Of a stretch of 46,387 nucleotides of DNA, positions 8,932 to 16,679 are shown piece by piece. Source of the DNA: Candidatus Methanoperedens nitratireducens (lineage in GTDB: Archaea > Halobacteriota > Methanosarcinia > Methanosarcinales > Methanoperedenaceae); contig NZ_JMIY01000002.1 in the NCBI RefSeq assembly GCF_000685155.1, forward strand, positions 11,131 to 57,517. Reading direction: 5' to 3'. The notes beneath the pieces are model-generated. The model was not told the DNA's origin and made no database searches. It worked only from the letters and a program-made list of their open reading frames with translations. Position 1 is the first letter of the stretch, and every line of letters starts with the position of its first letter. Both the position numbers and the translations under genes were made by a program.

Positions 8932-10319
8932 TGCTCTCTTCAATATTCGAGCCAGAATCCATAGCCGTAATCGGTGCATCGAGCAATGAGATGAAATGGG
9001 GAGGGCGGATACTAAAAAATATACTGAGCGGTTTTAGGGGACCTGTTTATCCTGTGAACCCAAAGGAGGCGAATATACAGGGCCTGACAACATACTCATC
9101 TATCCTCGATATCCCTTATGATGTAGAGATGGCAGTGGTAACAGTACCTGCTTCATCTGTGCTGCCTGTGGTGGAGGAGTGCGGAGAAAAAGGAGTAAAA
9201 GGTCTTGTTATGATTAGCGCAGGGTTTAGCGAGACAGGAAGTGCTGGAGCAGAGCTTGAGAAAAAGCTTGTATCTATAGTAAGAAAGTACGGAATGCGCA
9301 TGATCGGGCCTAACACCCTGGGAATCATCAATAAATCAGTGGATTTAAATGCAAGCATTATAGGAAGGCTTCCAAGTCCGGGTTCAATATCCTTCATAAC
9401 GCAAAGCGGTACTCTTGGCCTTGCTCTTGCAGACTGGACTATAGACATGGGACTCGGGCTGTGTAAGGTGATCAGCATAGGCAACAAGGCTGATATCGAT
9501 GATACGGATCTAATAGAGTACCTGAATAACGACCCATCAACCGGTGTAATAGCAATGTATGTAGAGGGGTTAAAACGGGGAAGGGATTTTATTCAAGCTG
9601 CCCGCCGCATAAAAAAACCTGTAATCGTCCTCAAGACAGGCAGATCAAAAAAAGGGGCAAGAGCTGTTTTTTCTCATACGGGCTCAATAGCAGGCTCTGA
9701 TGAGATCTATTCAGCAGCATTCAGGCAGGCCGGGGTACTGCGTGTTGATACTATCGAGGAGGTGTTCGATGCTGCACTTGCGTTCTCATGCCAGCCCCTC
9801 CCGAGAAGAAACAATGTTGCTATCCTCTCAAATGGCGGCGGAGCATCTATTGTGGCATCAGATGAATGTGAGAGGCAGGGTATCAATATCGTTGATTTTA
9901 CCGAAGAAACAAGAAAAAAGATAAAAGATATACTACCTGAATATGCATCAAGTTCAAATCCAATAGATACAGCAGGAACTGTTTCCTATAAGCTCTACAG
10001 GGAAATGATAAATGCACTCCTTATTGATCAGAATGTGGATGCGCTCATCGTTATTTATGTGCACTCCCCAATGACGAACGCCAGGCCTCCTGCTGATGCC
10101 GTACTTGAGATGAAACAGAGAAACCACAAACCAATTATTGCATGCTGGATGGGGGGAGCGGGTACAGAGGAAGGTATAAATATACTAAAAAGCGGCTGCC
10201 TGCCCAACTATTCGGTTCCTGAGAGGGCAGTGAGGGCACTCGCAGCGCTTATCAAACACAGGGAATTCCTTGAAAGAGTAAAGATAGGAGATGATGTACC
10301 TGCACAGAGGTGCGCATGA
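8931..10319 (+). CDS. Acyl-CoA (acetyl-CoA) synthetase, ADP-forming, alpha subunit
   Basis: The alpha subunit of ADP-forming acyl-CoA synthetase interconverts acyl-CoA, ADP and phosphate with acid, CoA and ATP. From about residue 2 it shows the CoA-binding domain (FEPESIAVIGASSNEMKWGG), then two succinyl-CoA-synthetase-like domains with IGPNTLGIIN, ITQSGTLGLALADW and the phospho-His segment FSHTGSIAGSDEIY. I chose the ATG at 8931, which overlaps the dehydrogenase stop as TGATG and gives the usual MLxxxFxP start; an in-frame ATG lies three codons earlier. Alpha and beta are separate genes, as in hyperthermophilic archaea, rather than fused. Confidence 0.9.
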   Translation: MLSSIFEPESIAVIGASSNEMKWGGRILKNILSGFRGPVYPVNPKEANIQGLTTYSSILDIPYDVEMAVVTVPASSVLPVVEECGEKGVKGLVMISAGFSETGSAGAELEKKLVSIVRKYGMRMIGPNTLGIINKSVDLNASIIGRLPSPGSISFITQSGTLGLALADWTIDMGLGLCKVISIGNKADIDDTDLIEYLNNDPSTGVIAMYVEGLKRGRDFIQAARRIKKPVIVLKTGRSKKGARAVFSHTGSIAGSDEIYSAAFRQAGVLRVDTIEEVFDAALAFSCQPLPRRNNVAILSNGGGASIVASDECERQGINIVDFTEETRKKIKDILPEYASSSNPIDTAGTVSYKLYREMINALLIDQNVDALIVIYVHSPMTNARPPADAVLEMKQRNHKPIIACWMGGAGTEEGINILKSGCLPNYSVPERAVRALAALIKHREFLERVKIGDDVPAQRCA

Positions 10320-10972
10320 ATACTATACTCACCGAATATGAGACAAAAAAACTACTTGCAAGATACGGGATACCTGTGACAAAAGAGAGCATTGCAAAAA
10401 GTGCTGATGAGGCTCTTGATATTGCCTTACATATAGGAACTCCTGTAGCAATGAAGATCTCCTCACCCGATATCCCGCACAAGAGCGATGTGGGCGGCGT
10501 GATTCTGAACGTAGAAAGAGAGGAAGTTAGAACAACCTACAATAAGATCATATCGCATATCAATAGAGCAGCTCCGGATGCAAGCATCGAGGGTATCCTT
10601 GTGCAGCAGATGGCACCGCCAGGCCATGAGGTTATTGTCGGGCTTAAGAAGGATGCTCAGTTCGGTCATGCCCTGATGTTCGGGCTTGGTGGTATATTCG
10701 TTGAAGTTTACAGGGATGTTTCGTTCAGGGTTACTCCTATTGATAGAAAAGACGCGCTTGATATGATATCAGAGATTAAAGGTTATCCCGTACTCAGAGG
10801 CATTCGCGGAAGAAAACCTGCTAATATAGATTCAATCGTTGATGTGTTGGTCTCGGTCTCGGATATGGCTGAGAAAGAGAATATAATTGAGCTTGATATA
10901 AATCCGTTGATCGTAAATGAGAGTGCCGTGGCTGTAGATGCAAGGGCGATGGTGGAGATGTTATCCTCATAA
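10316..10972 (+). CDS. Acyl-CoA (acetyl-CoA) synthetase, ADP-forming, beta subunit
   Basis: This 218-residue ATP-grasp subunit partners the upstream alpha subunit. It begins with LTEYETKKLLARYGIPVTKE, typical of these beta subunits. It continues with VAMKISSPDIPHKSDVGGV, where the histidine takes part in phosphoryl transfer, and ends with ELDINPLIV. The ATG at 10316 overlaps the alpha stop codon (ATGA) and has GAGGTG upstream; a GTG two codons earlier is also possible. The dehydrogenase-alpha-beta order suggests that the 2-oxo acid made by the dehydrogenase is later converted to an acyl-CoA and used for substrate-level ATP synthesis, or the reverse. No oxidoreductase for the middle step is nearby. 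Confidence 0.9.
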   Translation: MNTILTEYETKKLLARYGIPVTKESIAKSADEALDIALHIGTPVAMKISSPDIPHKSDVGGVILNVEREEVRTTYNKIISHINRAAPDASIEGILVQQMAPPGHEVIVGLKKDAQFGHALMFGLGGIFVEVYRDVSFRVTPIDRKDALDMISEIKGYPVLRGIRGRKPANIDSIVDVLVSVSDMAEKENIIELDINPLIVNESAVAVDARAMVEMLSS

Positions 10973-11000
10973 TATTCCCAATCGCCCTGGGCATAAAGGT

Positions 11001-11034
11001 AACTATTTTAAACTAAGGCAACTATTTTAAACTA
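11001..11034 (+). repeat. 15-bp direct repeat ahead of small Cys ORF/thioredoxin
   Basis: AACTATTTTAAACTA occurs twice, at 11001-11015 and 11020-11034, 19 bases apart start to start. Each copy contains a TATA-like TATTTTAAA core. They lie 36-69 bases before the start of the small Cys-rich ORF, so they may be duplicated promoters or binding sites. Confidence 0.6.
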
Positions 11035-11069
11035 TAACATTCTACTTAGGTGAGATAGCAGGTGAGTAC

Positions 11070-11171
11070 ATGCCAGAGGGAAGATGCAATAAAAATGAGA
11101 CAGAAAAGCGCGTTAAAGAGAAATGCAAATCATGCGGAATCTGCTATCCGAGGAGGAAAAGAGATGAGTAA
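11070..11171 (+). CDS. 33-residue Cys-rich small protein overlapping thioredoxin gene
   Basis: A short frame encodes 33 residues ending CKSCGICYPRRKRDE. It holds four cysteines: one at residue 6 and a CxxCxxC cluster at 19, 22 and 25, which would suit a zinc or Fe-S site. GGTGAG lies four bases before its ATG, a better ribosome site than chance would usually give. It ends eight bases inside the thioredoxin gene, so the AGGAGG of thioredoxin lies within this ORF and translation of the two would be coupled. I know no named family. Coding status rests on the ribosome site, Cys pattern and overlap, not on homology. Confidence 0.5.
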   Translation: MPEGRCNKNETEKRVKEKCKSCGICYPRRKRDE

Positions 11172-11436
11172 GGTTGTTCTAATGGATTTTTTTGCAGAAT
11201 GGTGCGGGCCCTGCAAGATGCAGGACCCTATCATCGATGAAATGAAGAAGAAATTCGGGGATAAGGTAGAGTTCAGGAAAGTGGATGTTGATACGAATTA
11301 TGATCTTGCAGCTAAATATACTATTCATGCTGTACCTACATTGATCCTTGAAAAGGATGGAGCCGTGTTCAAGCGGTACGTAGGCGTAACCAATGCAAAG
11401 ACACTGGAAGCAGATCTAAACGCAGCTTTAAAATAA
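11164..11436 (+). CDS. Thioredoxin
   Basis: This 90-residue thioredoxin carries the canonical active site DFFAEWCGPCKM (CGPC) close to the N-terminus and the cis-proline loop AVPTLILEKDG. It acts as a cytoplasmic disulfide reductant. The start at 11164 is fixed by a perfect AGGAGG at 11150-11155; the open frame runs 34 codons further upstream but that part does not look like thioredoxin. It overlaps the preceding 33-residue Cys-rich ORF. The MBL-fold gene follows after ten bases, so the three are probably one transcript. Confidence 0.9.
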   Translation: MSKVVLMDFFAEWCGPCKMQDPIIDEMKKKFGDKVEFRKVDVDTNYDLAAKYTIHAVPTLILEKDGAVFKRYVGVTNAKTLEADLNAALK

Positions 11437-11446
11437 AGGGATCTAA

Positions 11447-12433
11447 TTGAAACCTTTATTTGATCTTGGTGTACTGCCTATCAGGCACAGGACAGGTAGG
11501 GGGTTCAAACCTCATGTATCGCTGATCTTTAAAGCAGGCAGAAGGCTTGCTTTTGCTGTAGATACTACTAATTCACGCTCACAGCAGCCTGATGCCTATC
11601 TGATAACCCATGCACACTCGGATCATCACGGCAGATCTGCCATGCTCTCGGAAAAAGCTGTATGCTCAGAAGAGACAGCACGTGCCCTTGAGATTCTCTA
11701 TGGCAAGAAGTATGCAGGCAGGACTTTTAAGGTCGGGGACACAATTGACATCTGCGGTGTTGATGTAAAGACGTACCCGACCCATCATACGATTGGATCT
11801 ACGGCTTTTTGCTGGCAAAACGAGGTGGGGACAAGAATTCTGGTCACAGGAGATGTAAAAGATGCAAAAGACCTGCCCGGGTGCGATATCCTGATTACAG
11901 AGGCAAACTACGGGGACCCGGCTGATCCTAACTGCCATTTTAAGGACGATATCGATGCCTTCAGGGAAGCAGTCGAGGGATCATTAGAGAAAAATACTAT
12001 TTTTGGGGCTTACTCGTTCGGGAAAGCCCAGCGTGCAGTGAGCCTCCTTCGGGAATCGGGTTATTCCGGAGAGATAGGGATGGATCCTGTATCGCTTGCA
12101 TTGACCTCAGGATTAATGGAGAATGCAGGTTCCCTTGCTGGTCTGGAGAGCGATTGCGGTATTCGAATCGCGACACCTGCACAAATTCCAGGGCTCAAGG
12201 CTGCAAGGAGATTCATATTAACAGGCAGGCGGGATTACAGGTTCCCCATAATCAATATCAGCGACCATATGGATGTGGGGGGCCTTATTGATATGGCGCA
12301 TCAGTGCTCACCCGAAGCTGTCATTACCTATCATCCAGGTGGCAACCGGCCTCTTAAACTCGCGGAGTACTTAAATAAGACAGGAATGTATGCGCTGGCG
12401 CTTGAGCAGATAAATAATGTCATCGAGATTTAA
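11447..12433 (+). CDS. MBL-fold hydrolase, RNase/exonuclease-like
   Basis: This 328-residue metallo-beta-lactamase-fold protein has the signature HAHSDHHGRS (about residues 52-61). It is followed by the downstream metal residues YPTHHTIGS, VTGDVKD, ITEANYGDP and a late SDHMD. The arrangement, including the FGAYSFGKAQRAVSLL segment, resembles RNA/DNA-processing MBL proteins of the mRNA 3'-end processing and ligase-associated exonuclease group more than lactamases. It probably starts at the TTG at 11447. The last 14 bases overlap the convergent pcc1 gene. The substrate is not determined. Confidence 0.75.
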   Translation: MKPLFDLGVLPIRHRTGRGFKPHVSLIFKAGRRLAFAVDTTNSRSQQPDAYLITHAHSDHHGRSAMLSEKAVCSEETARALEILYGKKYAGRTFKVGDTIDICGVDVKTYPTHHTIGSTAFCWQNEVGTRILVTGDVKDAKDLPGCDILITEANYGDPADPNCHFKDDIDAFREAVEGSLEKNTIFGAYSFGKAQRAVSLLRESGYSGEIGMDPVSLALTSGLMENAGSLAGLESDCGIRIATPAQIPGLKAARRFILTGRRDYRFPIINISDHMDVGGLIDMAHQCSPEAVITYHPGGNRPLKLAEYLNKTGMYALALEQINNVIEI

Positions 12434-12653
12434 GTTTTAACATATCGCTTGCTATCTTTGCATTCATAAGGTAATCATCAACCGAGGAGAGTACCGTACC
12501 GATCTTATCTGCTGTAAATGTGACTGTGGCAGAGTTCTTATCAGTGATGGTCTTGATCTCGGATAGATTATCAGGCGCCAGTGATAGGGCAATAATATCG
12601 ATCATCTCATTGGCTTTTTCACCTTTAAAAACCAATCTTCCTCTTATCTTCAT
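12420..12653 (-). CDS. pcc1: KEOPS complex subunit Pcc1
   Basis: This 77-residue protein matches Pcc1, the small dimerising subunit of KEOPS. KEOPS puts threonylcarbamoyl on A37 of ANN-decoding tRNAs. The pattern is typical: a beta strand (IRGRLVFKG), a helix, IALSLAPDNLSEI, a second strand pair (SATVTFTAD) and a long C-terminal helix (VLSSVDDYLMNAKIASDML). It overlaps the end of the DHH nuclease gene by four bases and is the last gene of the S15 - DHH - pcc1 operon, an arrangement widely kept in Euryarchaeota. The catalytic subunit Kae1 is not in the window. Confidence 0.85.
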   Translation of the reverse strand: MKIRGRLVFKGEKANEMIDIIALSLAPDNLSEIKTITDKNSATVTFTADKIGTVLSSVDDYLMNAKIASDMLKLKSR

Positions 12654-13966
12654 GTTCCTTTTAACTGTTTTCCAATTATGGAATCCACAATATCTATAAA
12701 TTCAACTGCCTTTCCCTTCGGAATCGTCGCGCCTGAGGCGACATTATGGCCACCGCCCATACCCCCTACCTGTGCTGATGCCTCACGCATCGCATCTGCA
12801 AGGTCAAGCCCGGCCGTTACTAATTTTCTTGTACCCCTGGCTGAAACTTTAATCTTATCCTCTACCACGTTCAGTGTAATGAACGGTTTGTCGGGATAGA
12901 GGTAGCGGATCATGGTTCCTGCAACTATACCAGCCCCCCTTGAATCATCCATAATGATATACCTGATATTCTGTTTTGATTTAACCTGCGTTTGTGCACT
13001 CTTTAATATCTCAATTAAAGTACGCTGATACTCCCGGGCAGTTAATAGTGCCTCATCAACAACTGAATCATCCCGCATACAAACAGCAAGACCAAGACCT
13101 GCTTTTTCAACCTTTCCGCAGGCGTTCAGTACACTTACAAAATCATAGATATCAGGTACAACCTCACTATTCAGGGTGTAAATATCGCCAATTAAAGGGT
13201 CGATTGCTGGTAAGCTTCCCTGCTTTGCCAGTTTCAGGGCAATTACAGATATAAATCTTATCAGATCTTCTTCACTCAGGTCTCTTAATCTGCCTTTTAT
13301 TCCCATTGAATCGACGAGCGCTTTGATCTTATCTCTATCACCCGTGATATCAAGGTAAGGATCAGTGTTGTATTCAAGCAGTTCCTCAACAGTGTAATCC
13401 CCTACCCTGAGCCCTTTTCTGATAGATACTACCTTATTTTCCAGAGCCTCATCAAGAATGAATCTATTTCCGCCCTTCATAGGCTGTTTATCACCTATCG
13501 CCCCGACAAGCGCCAGTCCGGCAAGATCTGTATTATCACCCATCTGTCTGGCCACCATATAAGTGCAGCATGAAGCGCACAGTTCAGATGAACCATCGAT
13601 CCCCACAAGATGTGGATTAAAATGAGCGTGTTCTAATTTCCCTGTCGGTTTATGATGGTCTATGACTATGGCATCCTTTAGCTTTGAAGTCAGTTCTGAT
13701 TGACCGCTGCCCATATCGCAAAGAATGACCGTGTCCTGAGATGTCCTCTCAATCAATTCAATAGTTGACTGGTCGAACTGGCCTACAATTGTGGCATGGA
13801 AGAGTATCTGCCGTCTGTACAGAGCATTGCACATGATCCCGGCAGCAGATAATCCATCCGCATCATTATGAGATATGAGTCGAACTGCATCGTGCTCTAT
13901 TATGGCACCAGCTACCTGCTTACTCAAAGCCTCAAGTTCAACAAGGCTATTATCCCTATCAGTCAT
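12650..13966 (-). CDS. DHH-family RecJ-like exonuclease
   Basis: This 438-residue protein is of the archaeal RecJ-like/DHH phosphoesterase group. The motifs are clear: RLISHNDADGLSAAG (motif I), VILCDMGSG (motif II), AIVIDHHKPTG (DHH, motif III) and a C-terminal DHHA1-type GGMGGGHNVASGA. The middle domain includes KEEPxx-like spacing seen in single-strand nucleases. Relatives include GAN, which associates with the CMG replicative helicase in Thermococcus, so a role in replication or RNA turnover is likely. It sits six bases downstream of rps15 and overlaps pcc1, linking translation and nucleic-acid metabolism in one operon. Confidence 0.85.
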   Translation of the reverse strand: MTDRDNSLVELEALSKQVAGAIIEHDAVRLISHNDADGLSAAGIMCNALYRRQILFHATIVGQFDQSTIELIERTSQDTVILCDMGSGQSELTSKLKDAIVIDHHKPTGKLEHAHFNPHLVGIDGSSELCASCCTYMVARQMGDNTDLAGLALVGAIGDKQPMKGGNRFILDEALENKVVSIRKGLRVGDYTVEELLEYNTDPYLDITGDRDKIKALVDSMGIKGRLRDLSEEDLIRFISVIALKLAKQGSLPAIDPLIGDIYTLNSEVVPDIYDFVSVLNACGKVEKAGLGLAVCMRDDSVVDEALLTAREYQRTLIEILKSAQTQVKSKQNIRYIIMDDSRGAGIVAGTMIRYLYPDKPFITLNVVEDKIKVSARGTRKLVTAGLDLADAMREASAQVGGMGGGHNVASGATIPKGKAVEFIDIVDSIIGKQLKGT

Positions 13967-13972
13967 CGTGAC

Positions 13973-14431
13973 TTATCTTGAGATAAGCATCTCTGCTCTC
14001 TGTATAGAGTATTTCCAATCTGCAGGAAGTACGCCCTCACGTCTATAATATTTTCCAAGCCGCCTTATCTTTGATTCCATGTTATTAAAAGATCGCTTGT
14101 TATGTACGTCCTTCGGGTTCCTGTCAAGATGTTTCTTTAGCTCAAGGGCTTTTGACATCAGGTTGCGGATGTCCTCAGGTATCTTTGGAGCCGCATTCTT
14201 CTCCTTCAGTGTTGTTAGTATCTTCTTACCGGTCACAAGGGTGACATCGGGAACACCATGGCGGTCTCTTAAGATCATACCAATCTCGCTTGTTGATTTT
14301 TCCTGGTTTGCGAGCTGGAGTATTAATGTCTCAATCTCTTCTTTATTTGTATTTGACCAGCCGGGCGGCTCTGCCCGATAAGGCTTCTTTGAGCCTGACT
14401 GTCCTTTTCTGCGTGTGTGCATTCTTGCCAA
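13973..14431 (-). CDS. rps15: Ribosomal protein S15 (uS15), archaeal type
   Basis: This 152-residue ribosomal protein has the archaeal/eukaryotic N-terminal extension of about 65 residues (starting MARMHTRRKGQSGSKKPYR, then EPPGWSNTNKEEIETLIL) ahead of the S15 core. The core helices contain NRNPKDVHNKRSF-like and ESKIRRLGKYYRREGVLPADWKY sequences. It binds the central domain of 16S rRNA in the small subunit. It is the first gene of the S15 - DHH - pcc1 operon. The A/T-rich sequence at about 14450-14490 should hold the promoter. Confidence 0.95.
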   Translation of the reverse strand: MARMHTRRKGQSGSKKPYRAEPPGWSNTNKEEIETLILQLANQEKSTSEIGMILRDRHGVPDVTLVTGKKILTTLKEKNAAPKIPEDIRNLMSKALELKKHLDRNPKDVHNKRSFNNMESKIRRLGKYYRREGVLPADWKYSIQRAEMLISR

Positions 14432-14523
14432 TTAAATTTCCTCCAATAATCATTATTTTATTTATATTTAAATTTGATTCTTATTCTATAAAAGCGAAGG
14501 CAAATCTTAATGGAGCATGTATA

Positions 14524-15243
14524 TTAAATAGCTTGTGATGATGGAGAGACTCTCCATTTGATAATGATCCCATCCTCTAATTTTTCACATGAAATGAGCC
14601 TGAGCCTGCAGAATTCGCTGATACACCCATTCCCATCCACCAGTGTCGGCGCACTCCTGCCTCCTATTATGATATTCCCGATAAAGGTATAGATCTCATC
14701 CACAAGCCCTTCTGATATAAGTCCCCAGTTCAATGTTGCCCCACCCTCTACCATCAGGCGATTGATTCCGCGGTTCTTTAATTCGATAAGGAGTTCTTCA
14801 AGATCCACGCTTTCTTCACCCGTGGTGATGATCTCAGCATACTTCGCAAGATGCGCTGCCTTTTCCTGCGGCGCGCTCTCAGAGACTGCTACTATTCTCC
14901 TGCCTTCGCCTTTTTTGAAGATATCTGCATCAACGGGGGTTCTTGCCAGGCTGTCAACCACGATCCTGACAGGGTTCGGAGGAAGTCCGCTTGCCAGTCG
15001 CTTTTCCCTGCGCTCTTTTGATTTTACAGTAAGGCTCGGGTTGTCTGAGAGCATGGTGCCTATGCCTACCATGATCGCATCAGAGGTCGCCCTGAGTTCA
15101 TCCATGCGGTCAAAATCAAGACTGCCTGAGATCCTTGTCTGCTTTCGCTCTATTGTTGCTATTTTCCCGTCCGCGCTCATGGCAGCGTTGATGAATACGA
15201 AGGGTCTTGCTGGTTTGTTAGTGTTATTTTGGGTGTCTGGCAT
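14524..15243 (-). CDS. Pyrimidinone/pyrimidine reductase of riboflavin biosynthesis (RibD-C type)
   Basis: This 239-residue NADPH-dependent reductase has a RibD C-terminal/DHFR-like fold. It reduces 2,5-diamino-6-ribosylamino-pyrimidinone 5'-phosphate, the early reduction step of the archaeal flavin and F420 pathway. Signature segments are PFVFINAAMSADGKIA at the start, DAIMVGIGTMLSDNPSLT, PVRIVVDSLARTP and LMVEGGATLNWGLI near the C-terminus. The bacterial deaminase half is absent, as expected in archaea. Its start overlaps the end of the response-regulator gene by 20 bases. Confidence 0.9.
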   Translation of the reverse strand: MPDTQNNTNKPARPFVFINAAMSADGKIATIERKQTRISGSLDFDRMDELRATSDAIMVGIGTMLSDNPSLTVKSKERREKRLASGLPPNPVRIVVDSLARTPVDADIFKKGEGRRIVAVSESAPQEKAAHLAKYAEIITTGEESVDLEELLIELKNRGINRLMVEGGATLNWGLISEGLVDEIYTFIGNIIIGGRSAPTLVDGNGCISEFCRLRLISCEKLEDGIIIKWRVSPSSQAI

Positions 15244-15613
15244 GGCTTTCTTTTTGCAATAATATTTTAACCATGTCTAATAGCTCTTTCGTATCGAAGG
15301 GCTTTTTTATATGTGCGTCTGCGTGCGCATATTCCAGACTTCTTTTAATATCCTCTTCGCCATTTCGTGCCGATAACATTAATACCGCAGGAATCGCTGA
15401 CTTCCTTTCCTTTATCTGCCTGCATACCTCCCAGCCGTTAATACCAGCCATGGTTATATCGAGAAGTATTAAATCCGGTCGCACAGTATTAAACTTCTCA
15501 AGACACTCCTCTCCACTTCCTGCCTCAACAACACTGTATCCTTCCATTTCCAATATCATCCTTACAATGAACCTGATATTCTCATCATCGTCCACTAGCA
15601 TTATTTTAGTCAA
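15224..15613 (-). CDS. Stand-alone response regulator receiver domain
   Basis: This 129-residue CheY-like receiver has no output domain. The acidic pocket (MLVDDDENIR), the phosphorylatable Asp in PDLILLDITMAGINGWEV (about residue 51), the Ser/Thr switch position (VLMLSARNG) and the late Lys (HIKKPFDTKEL) are all present, so it should be active. No histidine kinase lies in the window, so its partner is elsewhere. It would act by protein-protein contact. Its end overlaps the riboflavin reductase gene, which suggests co-transcription without an obvious functional link. Confidence 0.9.
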   Translation of the reverse strand: MTKIMLVDDDENIRFIVRMILEMEGYSVVEAGSGEECLEKFNTVRPDLILLDITMAGINGWEVCRQIKERKSAIPAVLMLSARNGEEDIKRSLEYAHADAHIKKPFDTKELLDMVKILLQKESHARHPK

Positions 15614-15697
15614 TTGTCAAACCCCTTCATTTCTATTATATCCAAATATATTCTACGCCTCAATCTTAATAAAGCTATTCATTTTCAGCAATATTGC

Positions 15698-15740
15698 CTA
15701 AATTGAGCAATAATTTAGTGATTTAACTATATATACAAGA
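15698..15740 (+). promoter_or_regulatory. Promoter and inverted repeat ahead of FilR1-type regulator
   Basis: A 7-bp inverted repeat, CTAAATT-N7-AATTTAG, covers 15698-15718. The TATA-like ACTATATATACA follows at 15727-15738, about 40 bases before the regulator's start. The repeat is placed to bind a dimeric regulator, possibly the encoded protein itself. Confidence 0.45.
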
Positions 15741-15779
15741 TATAAGTAAGTCGATAATCATAAATAAGTGGGAGAGACT

Positions 15780-16679
15780 ATGAAAATGCACAATAAAATA
15801 AGGAAGGATGAGGATATGCTTGCCACCCTTCGCATTGCTATCTGCTCTGATCTGAGAAGAAATATCCTTGTCAGCCTGTATGATGGGGGAAAATCGCTAA
15901 GCAATTTGCGAAGTGAATTACAGATAAGCTCATCAACAGCTATACACGCATTGAGAGAGCTCCAAAAGAACACTCTTGTTTTTCAAGATAAGAATAGAAA
16001 TTATTTGCTCACAAGTATCGGCAGAATTATAGCCCTGAAACTGCTGGATTTTAGCGATGCAGCTGAGGTTTTGAAAGAGCATAGGAGATTCTGGATTGAG
16101 CATGATCTTACAGGCATTCCAGACTATCTGCTTGAGAAGATAGGATGGTTAAAGGATTCTAAATTAATACAAATAGATCCATTGGACATCGTTAAAACAC
16201 ATAGCTCTTATATTAATTTTATCAAGAAGGCAAAATGGGTCAAAGGGGTTTCTCCTATATTTTCTCCTGATTATCCATCTGCATTTAAAGAATTAGTTAA
16301 TAAAAATATTTATGTTAAGGTTATATTGACAAATGCTGTTTTAAAGAAATTGATCGAAGCTGTAGGTTGGAGAAATCTTAAGAATTCAATTAGTAACCAC
16401 TGTTTGGATATATTAATAACTGATGAGGATTTAAAAGTAGCTTTTACTGCTACGAACGGTTTTATTTCACTTGGATTATTTACAACCAACGGAGTATATG
16501 ATGTTAAATATGATTTGATCAGCACAAGTGAAAGAGCAGTCCATTGGGGCGTTGAACTATTTGAATACTACAGGGAAAAAGCGACACCGTTAGAACTTGA
16601 TGCATTTAAAGATCTACTAGAGCCAGTTAATACCCTCACAAAAAACATTGAAAAAAATTATCCTCTAAACAAATATTAA
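15780..16679 (+). CDS. FilR1-type (DUF1724) winged-helix transcriptional regulator
   Basis: This 299-residue archaeal regulator has an ArsR-like winged helix (about residues 15-85, with LRRNILVSLYDGGKSLSNLR and STAIHALRELQKNTLVFQ). A larger C-terminal ligand or dimer domain of the methanogen FilR1/DUF1724 type contains FWIEHDLTGIPDYLLEKIG and ends with the Tyr/Glu-rich VHWGVELFEYYREKA. I chose the ATG at 15780 because GGGAGAG lies directly upstream; a GTG four codons earlier is in frame. The regulated genes are unknown. It is divergent from the receiver gene and converges on the UbiA gene, overlapping it by 15 bases. Confidence 0.8.
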   Translation: MKMHNKIRKDEDMLATLRIAICSDLRRNILVSLYDGGKSLSNLRSELQISSSTAIHALRELQKNTLVFQDKNRNYLLTSIGRIIALKLLDFSDAAEVLKEHRRFWIEHDLTGIPDYLLEKIGWLKDSKLIQIDPLDIVKTHSSYINFIKKAKWVKGVSPIFSPDYPSAFKELVNKNIYVKVILTNAVLKKLIEAVGWRNLKNSISNHCLDILITDEDLKVAFTATNGFISLGLFTTNGVYDVKYDLISTSERAVHWGVELFEYYREKATPLELDAFKDLLEPVNTLTKNIEKNYPLNKY

